Notes: generated by a model from the sequence alone, not told the origin. A stretch of 25,118 nt of DNA from Moraxella equi (GCF_002027555.1 NZ_MXAP01000048.1:1-25118), one strand, 5' to 3'. Shown: positions 1-8,396, counted from the stretch's first letter. A program made the numbers and translations.

Positions 1-750
1 TTTGGGTTCGGTTGGTATACCATTTTAAAAAATCAGTACAAAGGCTCCCAAATCGCCTTTGATGCCTTTATCAAAAGTTGCCAAGACACTTGTATTTTTG
101 ACAACTCCCAAGACCCAAACACCGCATTTATCAATAAATTAGCCGACATCTCTGCCAAAAACTTAACCGACAAAAATGGCGACACCATAGACAGCCAAAG
201 TATCCTAGCCATTATTAATGAGAACATCAACGACAGTGCCTATTGGGCGGACATGATGACAATGCTTGGCGAGCTTGACAGGGGCGAGACGGGCGAGTTT
301 AACACTCAGCTACTACTGTCCGAATTTGGCGAAAAAGGGTTTAGTAAAGACGCTTTATCCCTTGTGAACTGTGCCGACTCCGCCCCCAAAATTAGCCGAG
401 ACGACTACATCAAACAAGCCAAAATCATCGATAGTGAGGCTCGTTATGATGATGATTATCTGGACGCTTGTTATTATTGGCAATGGCAAGCGACCGATGA
501 TTTAAATGAAAACCTTATCACAAACGACACGCCAAACCTGCTCTTTGTCGCCCAAAAATACGACCTTGCCACACCGCTTGCCAATGCGGTTAATATGGCA
601 AAACGCTTTGACGATACGCTCATCTACACCCCAAATCACGGGCATACCGTGAGTTTATCGGGCATGAATGCGTGCGTAGACGGCTATGTGGTGCAGTACT
701 TGCTTGACCCAAAAATACAGTTTGATAAAAAAGTGACGCTGTGTGAGTGA
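1..750 (+). CDS. Alpha/beta hydrolase with TAP-like C-terminal domain (partial, 5' end outside window)
   Basis: The reading frame is open from base 1 to the TGA at 748-750, so this is the last ~249 residues of a longer protein; the ATGs near 253 are internal. The C-terminal part reads like the TAP-like domain (PF08386 type) of tripeptidyl-aminopeptidase-related alpha/beta hydrolases: a hydrophobic strand ending in KYDLATP carries the probable catalytic Asp, and HGHTVS about 33 residues later carries the catalytic His. The nucleophile Ser lies upstream of the window. Several cysteines (SCQDTC, VNCADS, ACVDG, LCE) suit disulfides in an exported enzyme. Family members hydrolyse peptides or esters, usually in the periplasm or outside the cell; the substrate cannot be told here. 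Family is fairly sure, function is not. Confidence 0.75.
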   Translation, partial: FGFGWYTILKNQYKGSQIAFDAFIKSCQDTCIFDNSQDPNTAFINKLADISAKNLTDKNGDTIDSQSILAIINENINDSAYWADMMTMLGELDRGETGEFNTQLLLSEFGEKGFSKDALSLVNCADSAPKISRDDYIKQAKIIDSEARYDDDYLDACYYWQWQATDDLNENLITNDTPNLLFVAQKYDLATPLANAVNMAKRFDDTLIYTPNHGHTVSLSGMNACVDGYVVQYLLDPKIQFDKKVTLCE

Positions 751-769
751 TAAATTTTTAAAAAATTAT

Positions 770-798
770 CTTGAAAAATTTGCCTCTAAACACCATTT
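770..798 (+). promoter_or_regulatory. Sigma-32 (RpoH) heat-shock promoter of groESL
   Basis: CTTGAAA at 770-776, then a 14-base spacer, then CACCATTT at 791-798. This matches the RpoH consensus (CTTGAAA, 11-16 bases, CCCCATNT) closely. It sits about 55 bases before groES, so transcription would begin near 805. No CIRCE inverted repeat is seen, which fits RpoH rather than HrcA control. Confidence 0.7.
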
Positions 799-851
799 TT
801 ACAAACAATCTGGTTTTGCCAGTATCCCTAACAAGTTAATGGAGAAATTTT

Positions 852-1154
852 ATGCCAATCCGTCCTTTACATGACCGCATTGTCGTTCGTCGTACCGAAG
901 AAGAGCAAAAAACCGCAGGCGGTATCTTACTTCCAGGTTCTGCCCAAGAAAACCCCCAACAAGGCGAAGTGATTGCTGTGGGTAACGGTCAGCTTGTGGA
1001 CAACGTTAGCCTATTTTCAAGTGGCGTACGTCCCCTAGATGTCAAAGTGGGCGACAAAGTGCTATTTGGTCAGTATGCAGGTCAAACCGTCAAAGTGGAC
1101 GGCGAAGAATTGCTGATTATGAAAGAAAGCGATGTGCTTGGTGTTTTGGAATAA
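852..1154 (+). CDS. groES: Co-chaperonin GroES (Hsp10)
   Basis: GroES forms the seven-subunit lid on GroEL that closes the folding chamber in the cytoplasm. The N-terminus [14 protein letters not shown] is diagnostic, the mobile loop that contacts GroEL is at about residues 17-33 ([10 protein letters not shown] region), and the C-terminal half contains [13 protein letters not shown] and [13 protein letters not shown]. It is 100 residues, slightly longer than the usual 94-97; the extra residues (around NVSLFSSGV, ~50-58) fall in the roof hairpin. The ribosome binding site GGAGAAA at 841-847 fixes the ATG at 852. It is first in the groES-groEL operon, 141 bases before groEL, and is probably heat induced through the promoter at 770-798. 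Confidence 0.97.
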   Translation: MPIRPLHDRIVVRRTEEEQKTAGGILLPGSAQENPQQGEVIAVGNGQLVDNVSLFSSGVRPLDVKVGDKVLFGQYAGQTVKVDGEELLIMKESDVLGVLE

Positions 1155-1170
1155 TTTTTAAATCCAAACC

Positions 1171-1235
1171 GTAGGGGCGTGCTGAGCACGCCCAACGCAA
1201 AGAATGGAAAAAGGGCGTGTGCAACACGCCCCCAC
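1171..1235. repeat. REP-like double palindrome between groES and groEL
   Basis: Two hairpins in 65 bases: GGGCGTGC/GCACGCCC (1175-1182 with 1186-1193, loop TGA) and GGGCGTGT/ACACGCCC (1213-1220 with 1224-1231, loop GCA). The outer ends are themselves an imperfect inverted repeat (GTAGGGGCGTG and CACGCCCCCAC). The TAGGGCGTG-type ends resemble the ends of the MITE-like copies at 12901 and 15311, so this may be a short relative of them. It lies inside an operon and has no T-run, so it is not a standard terminator. Confidence 0.75.
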
Positions 1236-1283
1236 AATTCCAAAGAAATCAATTAGTTACAATTTTAATTTAAACAATGTTAA

Positions 1284-2933
<1,650 letters not shown>

Positions 2934-2959
2934 AACACTGCACAACTAAAACCAAGTAT

Positions 2960-2990
2960 TTAATAAGCACCTAAATTAGGTGCTTATTAA
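2960..2990 (+). terminator. Terminator-like hairpin after groEL
   Basis: A perfect 15-base inverted repeat (2960-2974 with 2976-2990; core AAGCACCTAA/TTAGGTGCTT) with a one-base centre, 26 bases after the groEL stop. The T-tract is weak (TTATTAAAATAG), so termination may be partial. Confidence 0.6.
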
Positions 2991-3014
2991 AATAGAATAG
3001 GATATATAAATAAT

Positions 3015-3248
3015 ATGAATAAGAAAACCACATCTAATATTGCAACATTGGCTAGCCAGACATTGAGAGACCCTAACTCTTCTCAAATTTCTAAAACATT
3101 GGCTGGCTCTGCATTATCTCGATCAAATTCAAATAAAGTTACTAGTGATAATTTAGAAACAAAGGCATCAAAAGTTCTAAAAAGCTCCAAATTTAGTGAT
3201 AATACAAAATCCTTAGCTGGCTCTGTGTTATCACAATCTAAGAAATAA
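3015..3248 (+). CDS. Small Ser/Lys/Thr-rich repeat protein, function unknown
   Basis: A 77-residue protein, polar and basic, with no signal peptide or membrane segment. It contains two imperfect repeats of about 36 residues: the first runs through LASQTLRDPNSSQ and SKTLAGSALSRS, the second through ASKVLKSSKFSDN and TKSLAGSVLSQS. The shared core is A-S-x-x-L followed by T/K-x-LAGS-x-LS-x-S. An AGGAT stretch shortly upstream could be its ribosome binding site, and it has its own hairpin terminator at 3261-3296, both supporting a real gene. Small proteins of this general look occur in Acinetobacter relatives, from memory, but no function is assigned here. It lies between groEL and an IS remnant. 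Confidence 0.7.
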   Translation: MNKKTTSNIATLASQTLRDPNSSQISKTLAGSALSRSNSNKVTSDNLETKASKVLKSSKFSDNTKSLAGSVLSQSKK

Positions 3249-3260
3249 ACACTAAACCAA

Positions 3261-3296
3261 AAAATCTGCCAAACTTCGGTTTGACAGATTTTTTGC
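3261..3296. terminator. Rho-independent terminator (TTCG tetraloop)
   Basis: AAAATCTGCCAAAC (3261-3274) pairs with GTTTGACAGATTTT (3279-3292) around a TTCG loop, with one C-A mismatch, and is followed by TTTT (to 3294). It ends the small gene at 3015-3248 and, being A-rich on the other side, could also stop transcription from the minus-strand transposase. Confidence 0.85.
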
Positions 3297-3299
3297 TTT

Positions 3300-3946
3300 T
3301 TAAAAGGTGATTTGATAAACTTTAAGTTTTTCTGATGGTGTGCCATAGTTAAATCCAAACTCACATTCTTTTAAAAACAAATGGAAGTGCTTTTTGTCAA
3401 TACCATTGTATTTTCTAAGAATGCGTTTAGATTGAGACCAGAAGTTTTCAATGCCGCCCCTGTGGTTGTGATTGTTAGCAAATTCTTTGGAATGATTGAT
3501 TCTAAAATGCTTAAAATCACTCACATCAAGAGCATTGTAACTTGGATAAGTATCTGTGTAAACAATGCTATCAGGCTTGATTTTGCTTTTGATGATAGGC
3601 ATTAGCGTGTTTTGTTTGGTGTCTTTGGCAATGACGGTATAAACCCTATCTTTGCGTTTTAGAATGCCAAAAACGATTGTCTTGTCACCCGCACCACGCC
3701 CTCGTTTGCCTTTGCGTGTGCCACCAAAATAACTTTCATCAAGCTCTATTTCACCATCAAACTCAATCTCAGCTTCAAAATCAAGATGGTATTCTATCAC
3801 AAGTCTGATTTTGTGGTAAAATAATATGGCTGTATTATACTGAATGCCAAGCAAATCTGCTGATGTTCTAGCAGTAACTTCTGCAACAAAAAATTCAAGT
3901 AGTTTTAACTGTACTTTTTGCTTAGTTTACAATGGGTTATCTTCAT
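3300..3946 (-). pseudogene. IS1595-family transposase (ISXO2-like DDE domain), frameshifted near the N-terminus
   Basis: The main frame (3300 to about 3914) encodes an IS1016-type transposase: FDGEIELDESYFGGTRKG with the first catalytic Asp, KRGRGAGDK, DSIVYTDTYPSY with the second Asp, FRINHSKEFA, and NHNHRGGIENFWSQSKR with the terminal catalytic region. The N-terminus continues upstream of the TTG at 3854 (FFVAEVTARTSADLLGIQ), but an in-frame TAA blocks it. The expected ATG at 3946 (MKITHCKLSKK) lies in the other frame; a -1 shift at CAAAAAG (3920-3914 on the minus strand) would join the two parts into ~216 residues, the usual family length. Either mutation or programmed slippage could explain this; IS1595 members are not generally known for frameshifting, so mutation is likelier. 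Confidence 0.75.
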
Positions 3947-3985
3947 ATTTGTAGTATGGCATAAGTGCTAATCTATGTCAGCCCC
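3300..3985 (-). mobile_element. IS1595-family (IS1016-like) insertion sequence, ends uncertain
   Basis: The span covers the transposase gene plus a possible terminal sequence at the transposase's upstream side: read on the minus strand from 3985 it begins GGGGCTGACATAGATTAGC, the GG-rich kind of end expected of this family. No convincing matching inverted repeat is found near 3250-3300, where the transposase stop almost abuts a host terminator, so the left end may be truncated. No target duplication was identified. Confidence 0.5.
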
Positions 3986-4019
3986 TAAATTAAAGGGATG
4001 GATAGAGCCGTGGGTAATG

Positions 4020-4042
4020 TAGCCACCTGTTATTTATCAGTG
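4020..4042. other. Hairpin in the gene-free segment
   Basis: GCCACCTG and CAGTGGC pair around TTATTTAT with one bulged C. A second hairpin, AAACCGC/GCGGTGTTT with loop around TTGAG, is at about 4137-4157. Neither has a clear T-run, and no RNA family is recognised. Confidence 0.4.
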
Positions 4043-4104
4043 GCGCGCAAATCCTTTCTTACTAAACAAAAATGTCTTACGGACAATTCTAGTGCCAAAC
4101 TTTC

Positions 4105-4574
4105 TTATCCACAACATTTATCAGTAAAATACCAACAAACCGCTTGAGGCGGTGTTTAAGTTGGATGATAAACGAGCCCTACTTGACCATACACCAATCA
4201 ACAACTCACTGTAGAACCACAGTAATTTTAAAATTGCCTAACGAAGTACTATCTGCAATTATTCTTTCACTTTCCTTGTGATGTATCCATCGAAACACCT
4301 CTGCTTTCACATCAAAAAATATATCAACGATCTTTTGTCAAAAAACTTATCCATAGTTTTGTCCACATATTTCACGGATAGCATTCTGTGAAACATTGCT
4401 GTCATAATACAAAATTAATCAAAATTTATCCAAATATTTATATTATAACTAATTGATTTTAATAATAAAATTTTTTAAAATAAATATGTATAAATTTTAA
4501 TCAATCAACTGCCATCGCGCACCATTGCAACATTTTCACATAAAATTACAAAGTTATCCACAAGATTATCCACA
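4105..4574 (+). other. DnaA-box cluster with AT-rich block: candidate replication origin or DnaA-binding locus
   Basis: Perfect DnaA boxes TTATCCACA occur at 4105-4113, 4554-4562 and 4566-4574. One-mismatch boxes are TTATCCATA at 4347-4355, TTGTCCACA at 4359-4367 and TTATCCAAA at 4426-4434. All six point the same way. Between them, about 4408-4510 is almost pure A/T, as in a DNA unwinding element. The surrounding 3947-4716 has no credible gene. By chance one perfect 9-mer is expected about 0.2 times in a window this size on both strands, so three in 470 bases is notable. dnaA is not in the window and the neighbouring genes (groESL, nnr) point towards the site, which is not typical for a chromosomal origin; a DnaA-titrating site or an old plasmid origin are alternatives. 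Confidence 0.65.
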
Positions 4575-4716
4575 GATTTTGGGGAAAAGTTTGGGATAAT
4601 TTCTGATTGTTTTTTAATCACTAAAATTCTACCAAAAAACAATATCTTAGACACTTTTTGCGACAATTTTCATCGCTCAGTCTGTGAAACCTTGACTTTT
4701 TATATTTTATTTAGTC

Positions 4717-6162
4717 TTATGGCAGTCGCATGGCGACATCCACCATGTCATGTGCATGAATCCCAAACATCGCCTGACTGGCTAGCCGATCACCCATGAT
4801 ACCATGCCATGCCACAACCTCATGCACACCCATGTCTGCCCCCACAAGCATGCCTGCCAACACATCACCCATACCTGCTGTCGCCATCTGAGGGTTGCCA
4901 AAGGGGCAAACATGCACGCTGTAGCCGTCAAAAGATAATGTATTCGCCCCTTTAATAACCCATTGACCGCCATACTGTTCATGCAGACGATAAAGTGCGC
5001 CCAATTTATCATTATCTATATCCGCCACACTCACCCCCAAAAGCCTTGCTGACTCTGCCGAATGGGGCGTACAGATGACATGATCGGGCAGTTTGCATGG
5101 ATTTTTTGCCAAAAAGTACAACGCATCAGCGTCCAGCACCACCCTATCAAAGGCATGATGAACCACCCCATCCATGACTTTATCAAAAATCATCTCTGCC
5201 CACGCATCACGCCCAAGCCCCATGCCAAACGCCACACGGTCAAACCCCACCAAGCCCCCTGCACTCATCTCATCAATGTCCGCCACCATGACATTGGGCG
5301 AGCGTGTCAGCATGGCATTATGGTGCGTGGTGTGGCAAACCGCCGTAACTCGCCCTGCCCCCATGCTCATCGCCATTTGGCTTGCCATGATGATCGCCCC
5401 ACCCATACGCCGATGACCGCCCACGACCGCCACCGTGCCAAAGTCGCCTTTGTGGGCGGTACTTTGGCGTGTGGGTATTTTGGGTTTATCCGACAAATAC
5501 GCCACCGCCAACAGCTCATCATCAGGCGGTATCAAGGGCAGATTGATGACTTTTCCCACAAAATCCTTTGCCACCCCGACAAACAGCCCCATTTTTAACC
5601 CCATGACACACAAGGTCATGTCTACGTCCGCACACACAGGCATGGGGATACCCCTATCAGGGTGCAGACCGCTTGGCACGTCAAGGGCGATTTTGGTGCC
5701 TGTTTGGGCGTTAAAGGCGTGAATGATGTCTTGATGTGCTTTGTCAAGCTCTCTGTCTAGCCCATTGCCAAACAACGCATCTAAATGTATCACTTTTTCA
5801 AATTTGCGAATGACACCGCCCACATCATCACACATCGGCATGCCTGTACATGGCGACCTAGCACGGACAGCATCCGCACTTTTTGGTGGGTTTGGGGCGA
5901 TGATTTGCACATTAAAATGCTTATTATCCAGTCTCTCTGCCAGATATTTTGCCGTTAGATAGCCGTCTCCACCATTGTTGCCCACGCCACACCATGCGAT
6001 GATGTCAGCTTGGGTAATGTTATTTTTATGGATAAAATCAATGATTTGTAAACATAACGCAAGGCTTGCCTGTTTCATGAGACCAAACGAGCTGTTACCA
6101 TCTGCAAACCAACGACCCTCCCAGTCTTTGACAGCTTTGGCGGTATAAATGGGTGCGGTCAT
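4717..6162 (-). CDS. nnr: Bifunctional NAD(P)H-hydrate repair enzyme Nnr (epimerase / ADP-dependent dehydratase)
   Basis: Repairs NADH and NADPH damaged by hydration in the cytoplasm: the N-terminal YjeF_N domain epimerises the R and S hydrates, and the C-terminal ribokinase-like domain dehydrates the S form. The N-domain (about 1-225) shows GVGNNGGDGYL (residues ~59-69), HLDALFGNGLDREL and ALDVPSGLHPDRG. The C-domain (about 235-481) shows KGDFGTVAVVGG, MGGAIIMASQMA, CTPHSAESARLLG, WVIKGANT and NPQMATAGMGDVLAGML, the last being the nucleotide and phosphate-binding loop with the catalytic Asp. The length of 481 fits a fused enzyme. AGGAAGAG precedes the ATG at 6162. It is last in an operon, 9 bases after the ygfX-like gene. 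Confidence 0.95.
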   Translation of the reverse strand: MTAPIYTAKAVKDWEGRWFADGNSSFGLMKQASLALCLQIIDFIHKNNITQADIIAWCGVGNNGGDGYLTAKYLAERLDNKHFNVQIIAPNPPKSADAVRARSPCTGMPMCDDVGGVIRKFEKVIHLDALFGNGLDRELDKAHQDIIHAFNAQTGTKIALDVPSGLHPDRGIPMPVCADVDMTLCVMGLKMGLFVGVAKDFVGKVINLPLIPPDDELLAVAYLSDKPKIPTRQSTAHKGDFGTVAVVGGHRRMGGAIIMASQMAMSMGAGRVTAVCHTTHHNAMLTRSPNVMVADIDEMSAGGLVGFDRVAFGMGLGRDAWAEMIFDKVMDGVVHHAFDRVVLDADALYFLAKNPCKLPDHVICTPHSAESARLLGVSVADIDNDKLGALYRLHEQYGGQWVIKGANTLSFDGYSVHVCPFGNPQMATAGMGDVLAGMLVGADMGVHEVVAWHGIMGDRLASQAMFGIHAHDMVDVAMRLP

Positions 6163-6171
6163 CGGCTCTTC

Positions 6172-6576
6172 CTATATTTTTAGTGATGCCAATCGGCGAA
6201 AATCCTGCTCTGACACCATGCGATGATGAATGGTTACTCGGTGCGTCATCTCAAACGGCACAACAACACGAAATGTCATCGTTACCCTTCGCCCCATCAC
6301 CGCCACATCCGGCAGATACGCCTGCCATACCTGCCTATCCGCCCCATCATACATGCCCAGATACCACACATCATCAGGGGCATGGGCGGACAGCTCATGT
6401 ATCGGGATGGCACGCATTTTATCCATCCACAGGCACACTACCCACACCACGCCCACCATGGCATACTGCCACCACGGCATACCCATCACCGCCATCAGCA
6501 ATAACGTAATGATAAGCACACCAGCCTTGATGGGCAGGTCATGAGCAGTCGGTGTGATGGCAGTATCAATAAACAT
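6172..6576 (-). CDS. YgfX/CptA-like inner-membrane protein
   Basis: A 134-residue protein with a hydrophobic hairpin at about residues 18-47 (two short membrane helices through VLIITLLLMAVMG and YAMVGVVWVVCLW), then a soluble beta-rich tail with conserved-looking tryptophans (DDVWYLGMYDG, QVWQAYLP). This layout and the position directly after sdhE match the YgfX (CptA) family, the usual partner of SdhE. In E. coli that pair was once described as a toxin-antitoxin, later as flavinylation-related; its role here is inferred only from context. Its ATG (6576-6574) overlaps the TGA of sdhE by one base, indicating translational coupling. Confidence 0.7.
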   Translation of the reverse strand: MFIDTAITPTAHDLPIKAGVLIITLLLMAVMGMPWWQYAMVGVVWVVCLWMDKMRAIPIHELSAHAPDDVWYLGMYDGADRQVWQAYLPDVAVMGRRVTMTFRVVVPFEMTHRVTIHHRMVSEQDFRRLASLKI

Positions 6577-6851
6577 CAGCGTGACTGGGTGTGTCTGAGT
6601 GCTTTTATCTTATCAATGAGTGAGCCTATCTTGTCATCATCAGGACTTGCCTGCCCCAAAAAAAACAGCAACAAATCAGGGTCTTCGTGTTCTAGTAGTC
6701 GCTCAAAGGCAAGCTGTTCTTGTTCATTGGCAGTCAGATAATGATTTTTGACATAGGGGTCAATATAAAAATCAAGCTCCTTTAAGCCACGGCGAGCTTG
6801 ATAGATGATACGGCGTTGGTGTAAGGTCGGTTCTAAATCGAGTGTGGTCAT
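6576..6851 (-). CDS. sdhE: FAD assembly factor SdhE
   Basis: A small cytoplasmic protein of 91 residues that helps covalent attachment of FAD to the flavoprotein subunit of succinate dehydrogenase. The diagnostic RRGLKELD (about residues 20-27) is preceded by the helix RRIIYQA, and HEDPDLLLFFLGQ near residue 70 matches the end of the family fold. The start is taken at the ATG at 6851, which has AAGG seven bases upstream; an in-frame TTG at 6908 would add 19 unrelated residues and is rejected. It is first in the sdhE-ygfX-nnr operon. A promoter should lie in the divergent region 6852-6957. Confidence 0.92.
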   Translation of the reverse strand: MTTLDLEPTLHQRRIIYQARRGLKELDFYIDPYVKNHYLTANEQEQLAFERLLEHEDPDLLLFFLGQASPDDDKIGSLIDKIKALRHTQSR

Positions 6852-6898
6852 GGGTTGCCTTTTGGTGTCTTTTGGGTTGAAAACATCACAAATCAGCA

Positions 6899-6912
6899 AG
6901 ATTTGCAAATCT
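6899..6912. promoter_or_regulatory. Palindrome in the divergent promoter region
   Basis: AGATTTGCAAATCT is a perfect 14-base palindrome between sdhE and the HAD gene, overlapping the proposed -35 box of the HAD promoter. It could be an operator for either gene; no regulator is identified. Confidence 0.35.
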
Positions 6913-6931
6913 GGTTATTTTTGCATAAAAT
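6903..6931 (+). promoter_or_regulatory. Sigma-70 promoter for the HAD phosphatase gene
   Basis: TTGCAA at 6903-6908, a 17-base spacer, then TAAAAT at 6926-6931. The predicted start near 6938 leaves a leader of about 20 bases before the ATG at 6958. Confidence 0.5.
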
Positions 6932-6957
6932 AGGTAAATTTTCAATGAAAAACACAC

Positions 6958-7770
6958 ATGAACACCACGCCTGCCACCACTCCCATCGCCCCCAAAATCG
7001 TCTTTTTTGACATCGATGACACGCTCTACATCAAACACGAAAATCGCATTTTAGACAGCACCAAAACCGCCCTGCACGCCCTAAAAGAGCGTGGTATCAT
7101 GGTCGCCATCGCCACAGGGCGTGGTCTGTGTGTGTTTCCACCTTGTATTAATGAGCTTATCGACGAGATTGGCATTGACATTTTTGTGACGATTAACGGG
7201 CAGTATAACGAGTATCAGGGTAAATGCCTGACCCATTTTCCCTTGACGCACGCTCAGCTGACCCACACCACCGCCTACCTGCAAAGCGAGCGTATCGCCC
7301 ACGGCTACATGACCCGTGATGAGATTGTTACAGTCAGCCCCGATGAATACATGGTACAAGCCTTAACATCACTACACATCCCCTATCGTGTGGCAGAGTC
7401 GTTTGATATGAACACACCCGTCTATCAAATGCTGGCATTTTATGAAAATAACCACACCACTCAGCTCTCATCTACCCTAAGAGACGACCTAAAAACCGTA
7501 CGCTGGCACATCTTTGGTGTGGACATCCTAGACGCCCACGGCTCAAAGGCTTGGGGCATTCGTTCGGTGTTGGACGCACTGGGTCTATCCATGGCGGACG
7601 CTGTCGCCTTTGGTGATGGGCTAAATGACATCGAAATGCTCTCATCGGTCGGCTTTGGCGTGGCGATGGGTAACGCCCACCCCGACCTAAAAGCTGTGGC
7701 GGACTATGTCTGCCCACGCCATGATGACGATGGGATATTTAAGGGACTTGTGGCTTTGGGATTGATTTAG
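6958..7770 (+). CDS. Cof-type HAD-superfamily phosphatase
   Basis: A 270-residue hydrolase of the HAD Cof/IIB group, which dephosphorylates small phosphorylated metabolites such as sugar phosphates or cofactors in the cytoplasm. Motif I is FFDIDDTLY (nucleophile Asp18, acid Asp20), motif II is AIATGRG, the motif III Lys is in HGSKAWGIRSVL, and motif IV is GDGLNDIEML with the Mg-binding acids. The residues in between (about 85-190) form the C2-type cap that decides substrate, so the substrate cannot be predicted. No strong ribosome binding site precedes the ATG. It is divergent from sdhE and appears to be a single-gene unit. Confidence 0.9.
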   Translation: MNTTPATTPIAPKIVFFDIDDTLYIKHENRILDSTKTALHALKERGIMVAIATGRGLCVFPPCINELIDEIGIDIFVTINGQYNEYQGKCLTHFPLTHAQLTHTTAYLQSERIAHGYMTRDEIVTVSPDEYMVQALTSLHIPYRVAESFDMNTPVYQMLAFYENNHTTQLSSTLRDDLKTVRWHIFGVDILDAHGSKAWGIRSVLDALGLSMADAVAFGDGLNDIEMLSSVGFGVAMGNAHPDLKAVADYVCPRHDDDGIFKGLVALGLI

Positions 7771-7793
7771 CACTATTTATAAAAGTGGCAAAA

Positions 7794-8160
7794 CTAATAC
7801 GCCAAGTAATCCACGCTTGGCAAGTCAAAAGGTGGATGGACGGACATATTCACAAGGATTATTTCGTCATCGTTTAGGATGTAGCGCAGTACATATTCTG
7901 AGGTATAATCGCCTTTTTCGGACAGTGTATAATTAGGTATGCCAATATGATAATGCCATAGGCGGTAGGTTTGGGCGTATTTGACTTTGGACAACCAAAA
8001 CGGGTCGTCTTTTGGCACGTCATCTGATGACTTGTTTCGCCCTTTAAGCCCTGTAGCCAAATTGTTCGATATGACTGATAAAGTGGCGAATTTTTAATTG
8101 GTCGGATACAGGGAAGTTTTTTAAGTACGTTTTAAAGAGTGTGCCATAGCGAACTTTCAT
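7794..8160 (-). pseudogene. Frameshifted toxin-like gene of a two-gene cassette
   Basis: The first part begins with ATG at 8160, overlapping the upstream gene's TGA by the classic ATGA, and reads MKVRYGTLFKTYLKNFP through HFISHIEQFG before a TAA near 8046. The second part continues in another frame to 7794 (GLKGRNKSSDD, WLSKVKYAQTYRLWHYHIG, NYTLSEKGDYTSEYVLRY, VNMSVHPPFDLPS). Joined, they would give about 121 residues. The alternating charged and aromatic pattern and the position behind a small antitoxin-like gene suggest a type II toxin, but no family such as RelE, YafQ or YafO is clearly recognised. The shift lies at about 8042-8068. A sequencing error is also possible. Confidence 0.6.
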
Positions 8161-8396
8161 GAATTCACCCACGCCAAAAATTCTTCATCGCTTTCAAATT
8201 TGGGCATATCAAACCGTGGGGCTTCCACCGCTTTTGTCATACGCTCCAAATCAAAATTAAAATCGCCTTTGGCATAACTTGGGACAGACGACACCGAGCC
8301 GATGACTTGATCATCTTTGGCAAAATAAATCGGCTCTTTGGTATTCATGACCTGCTCGGCAATGTGGGCAGGCAATAAGGCAATGTCAATTATCAT
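8157..8396 (-). CDS. Antitoxin-like small protein
   Basis: A 79-residue protein with an acidic C-terminus. The N-terminal half (AEQVMNTKEPIYFAKDDQVIGSV) resembles the Phd/YefM layout, where a short helix is followed by a strand pair, but the match is weak. The C-terminal half (LERMTKAVEAPRFDMPKF, then ESDEEFLAWVNS) looks like an extended toxin-neutralising tail. AGGAAAA upstream supports the ATG at 8396. Its stop overlaps the start of the frameshifted downstream gene (ATGA), as in many toxin-antitoxin operons. The assignment rests mostly on size and arrangement. Confidence 0.55.
   Translation of the reverse strand: MIIDIALLPAHIAEQVMNTKEPIYFAKDDQVIGSVSSVPSYAKGDFNFDLERMTKAVEAPRFDMPKFESDEEFLAWVNS

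Larger units (their letters stand above)
3947..4716. other. Gene-free segment between the IS and nnr
   Basis: About 770 bases with no plausible coding frame. It holds the possible IS end (to 3985), two hairpins (4020-4042 and about 4137-4157), the DnaA-box cluster and AT-rich block (4105-4574), and a stretch after 4575 with no recognisable signal apart from the 3' side of nnr. Confidence 0.7.

Noticed and set aside
3250..3300. Left terminal inverted repeat of the IS
   Set aside because: Only GACA and GATT fragments match the proposed right end; the sequence is better explained by the TTCG-loop terminator.
5062..5598. Open frames antisense to nnr
   Set aside because: They overlap nnr entirely, lack ribosome binding sites and family-like sequence, and reflect the C-rich antisense strand of a real gene.
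6223..6544. Several plus-strand frames over the ygfX-like gene
   Set aside because: His/Pro/Thr-rich translations typical of antisense frames; the minus-strand gene has coupling with sdhE.
6852..6908. TTG start giving sdhE 19 extra residues
   Set aside because: The extension is unlike SdhE, while the ATG at 6851 has a ribosome binding site.
8042..8068. Programmed frameshift in the toxin-like gene
   Set aside because: No slippery run or stimulatory stop-codon context was apparent, so a mutation or sequencing error is simpler.
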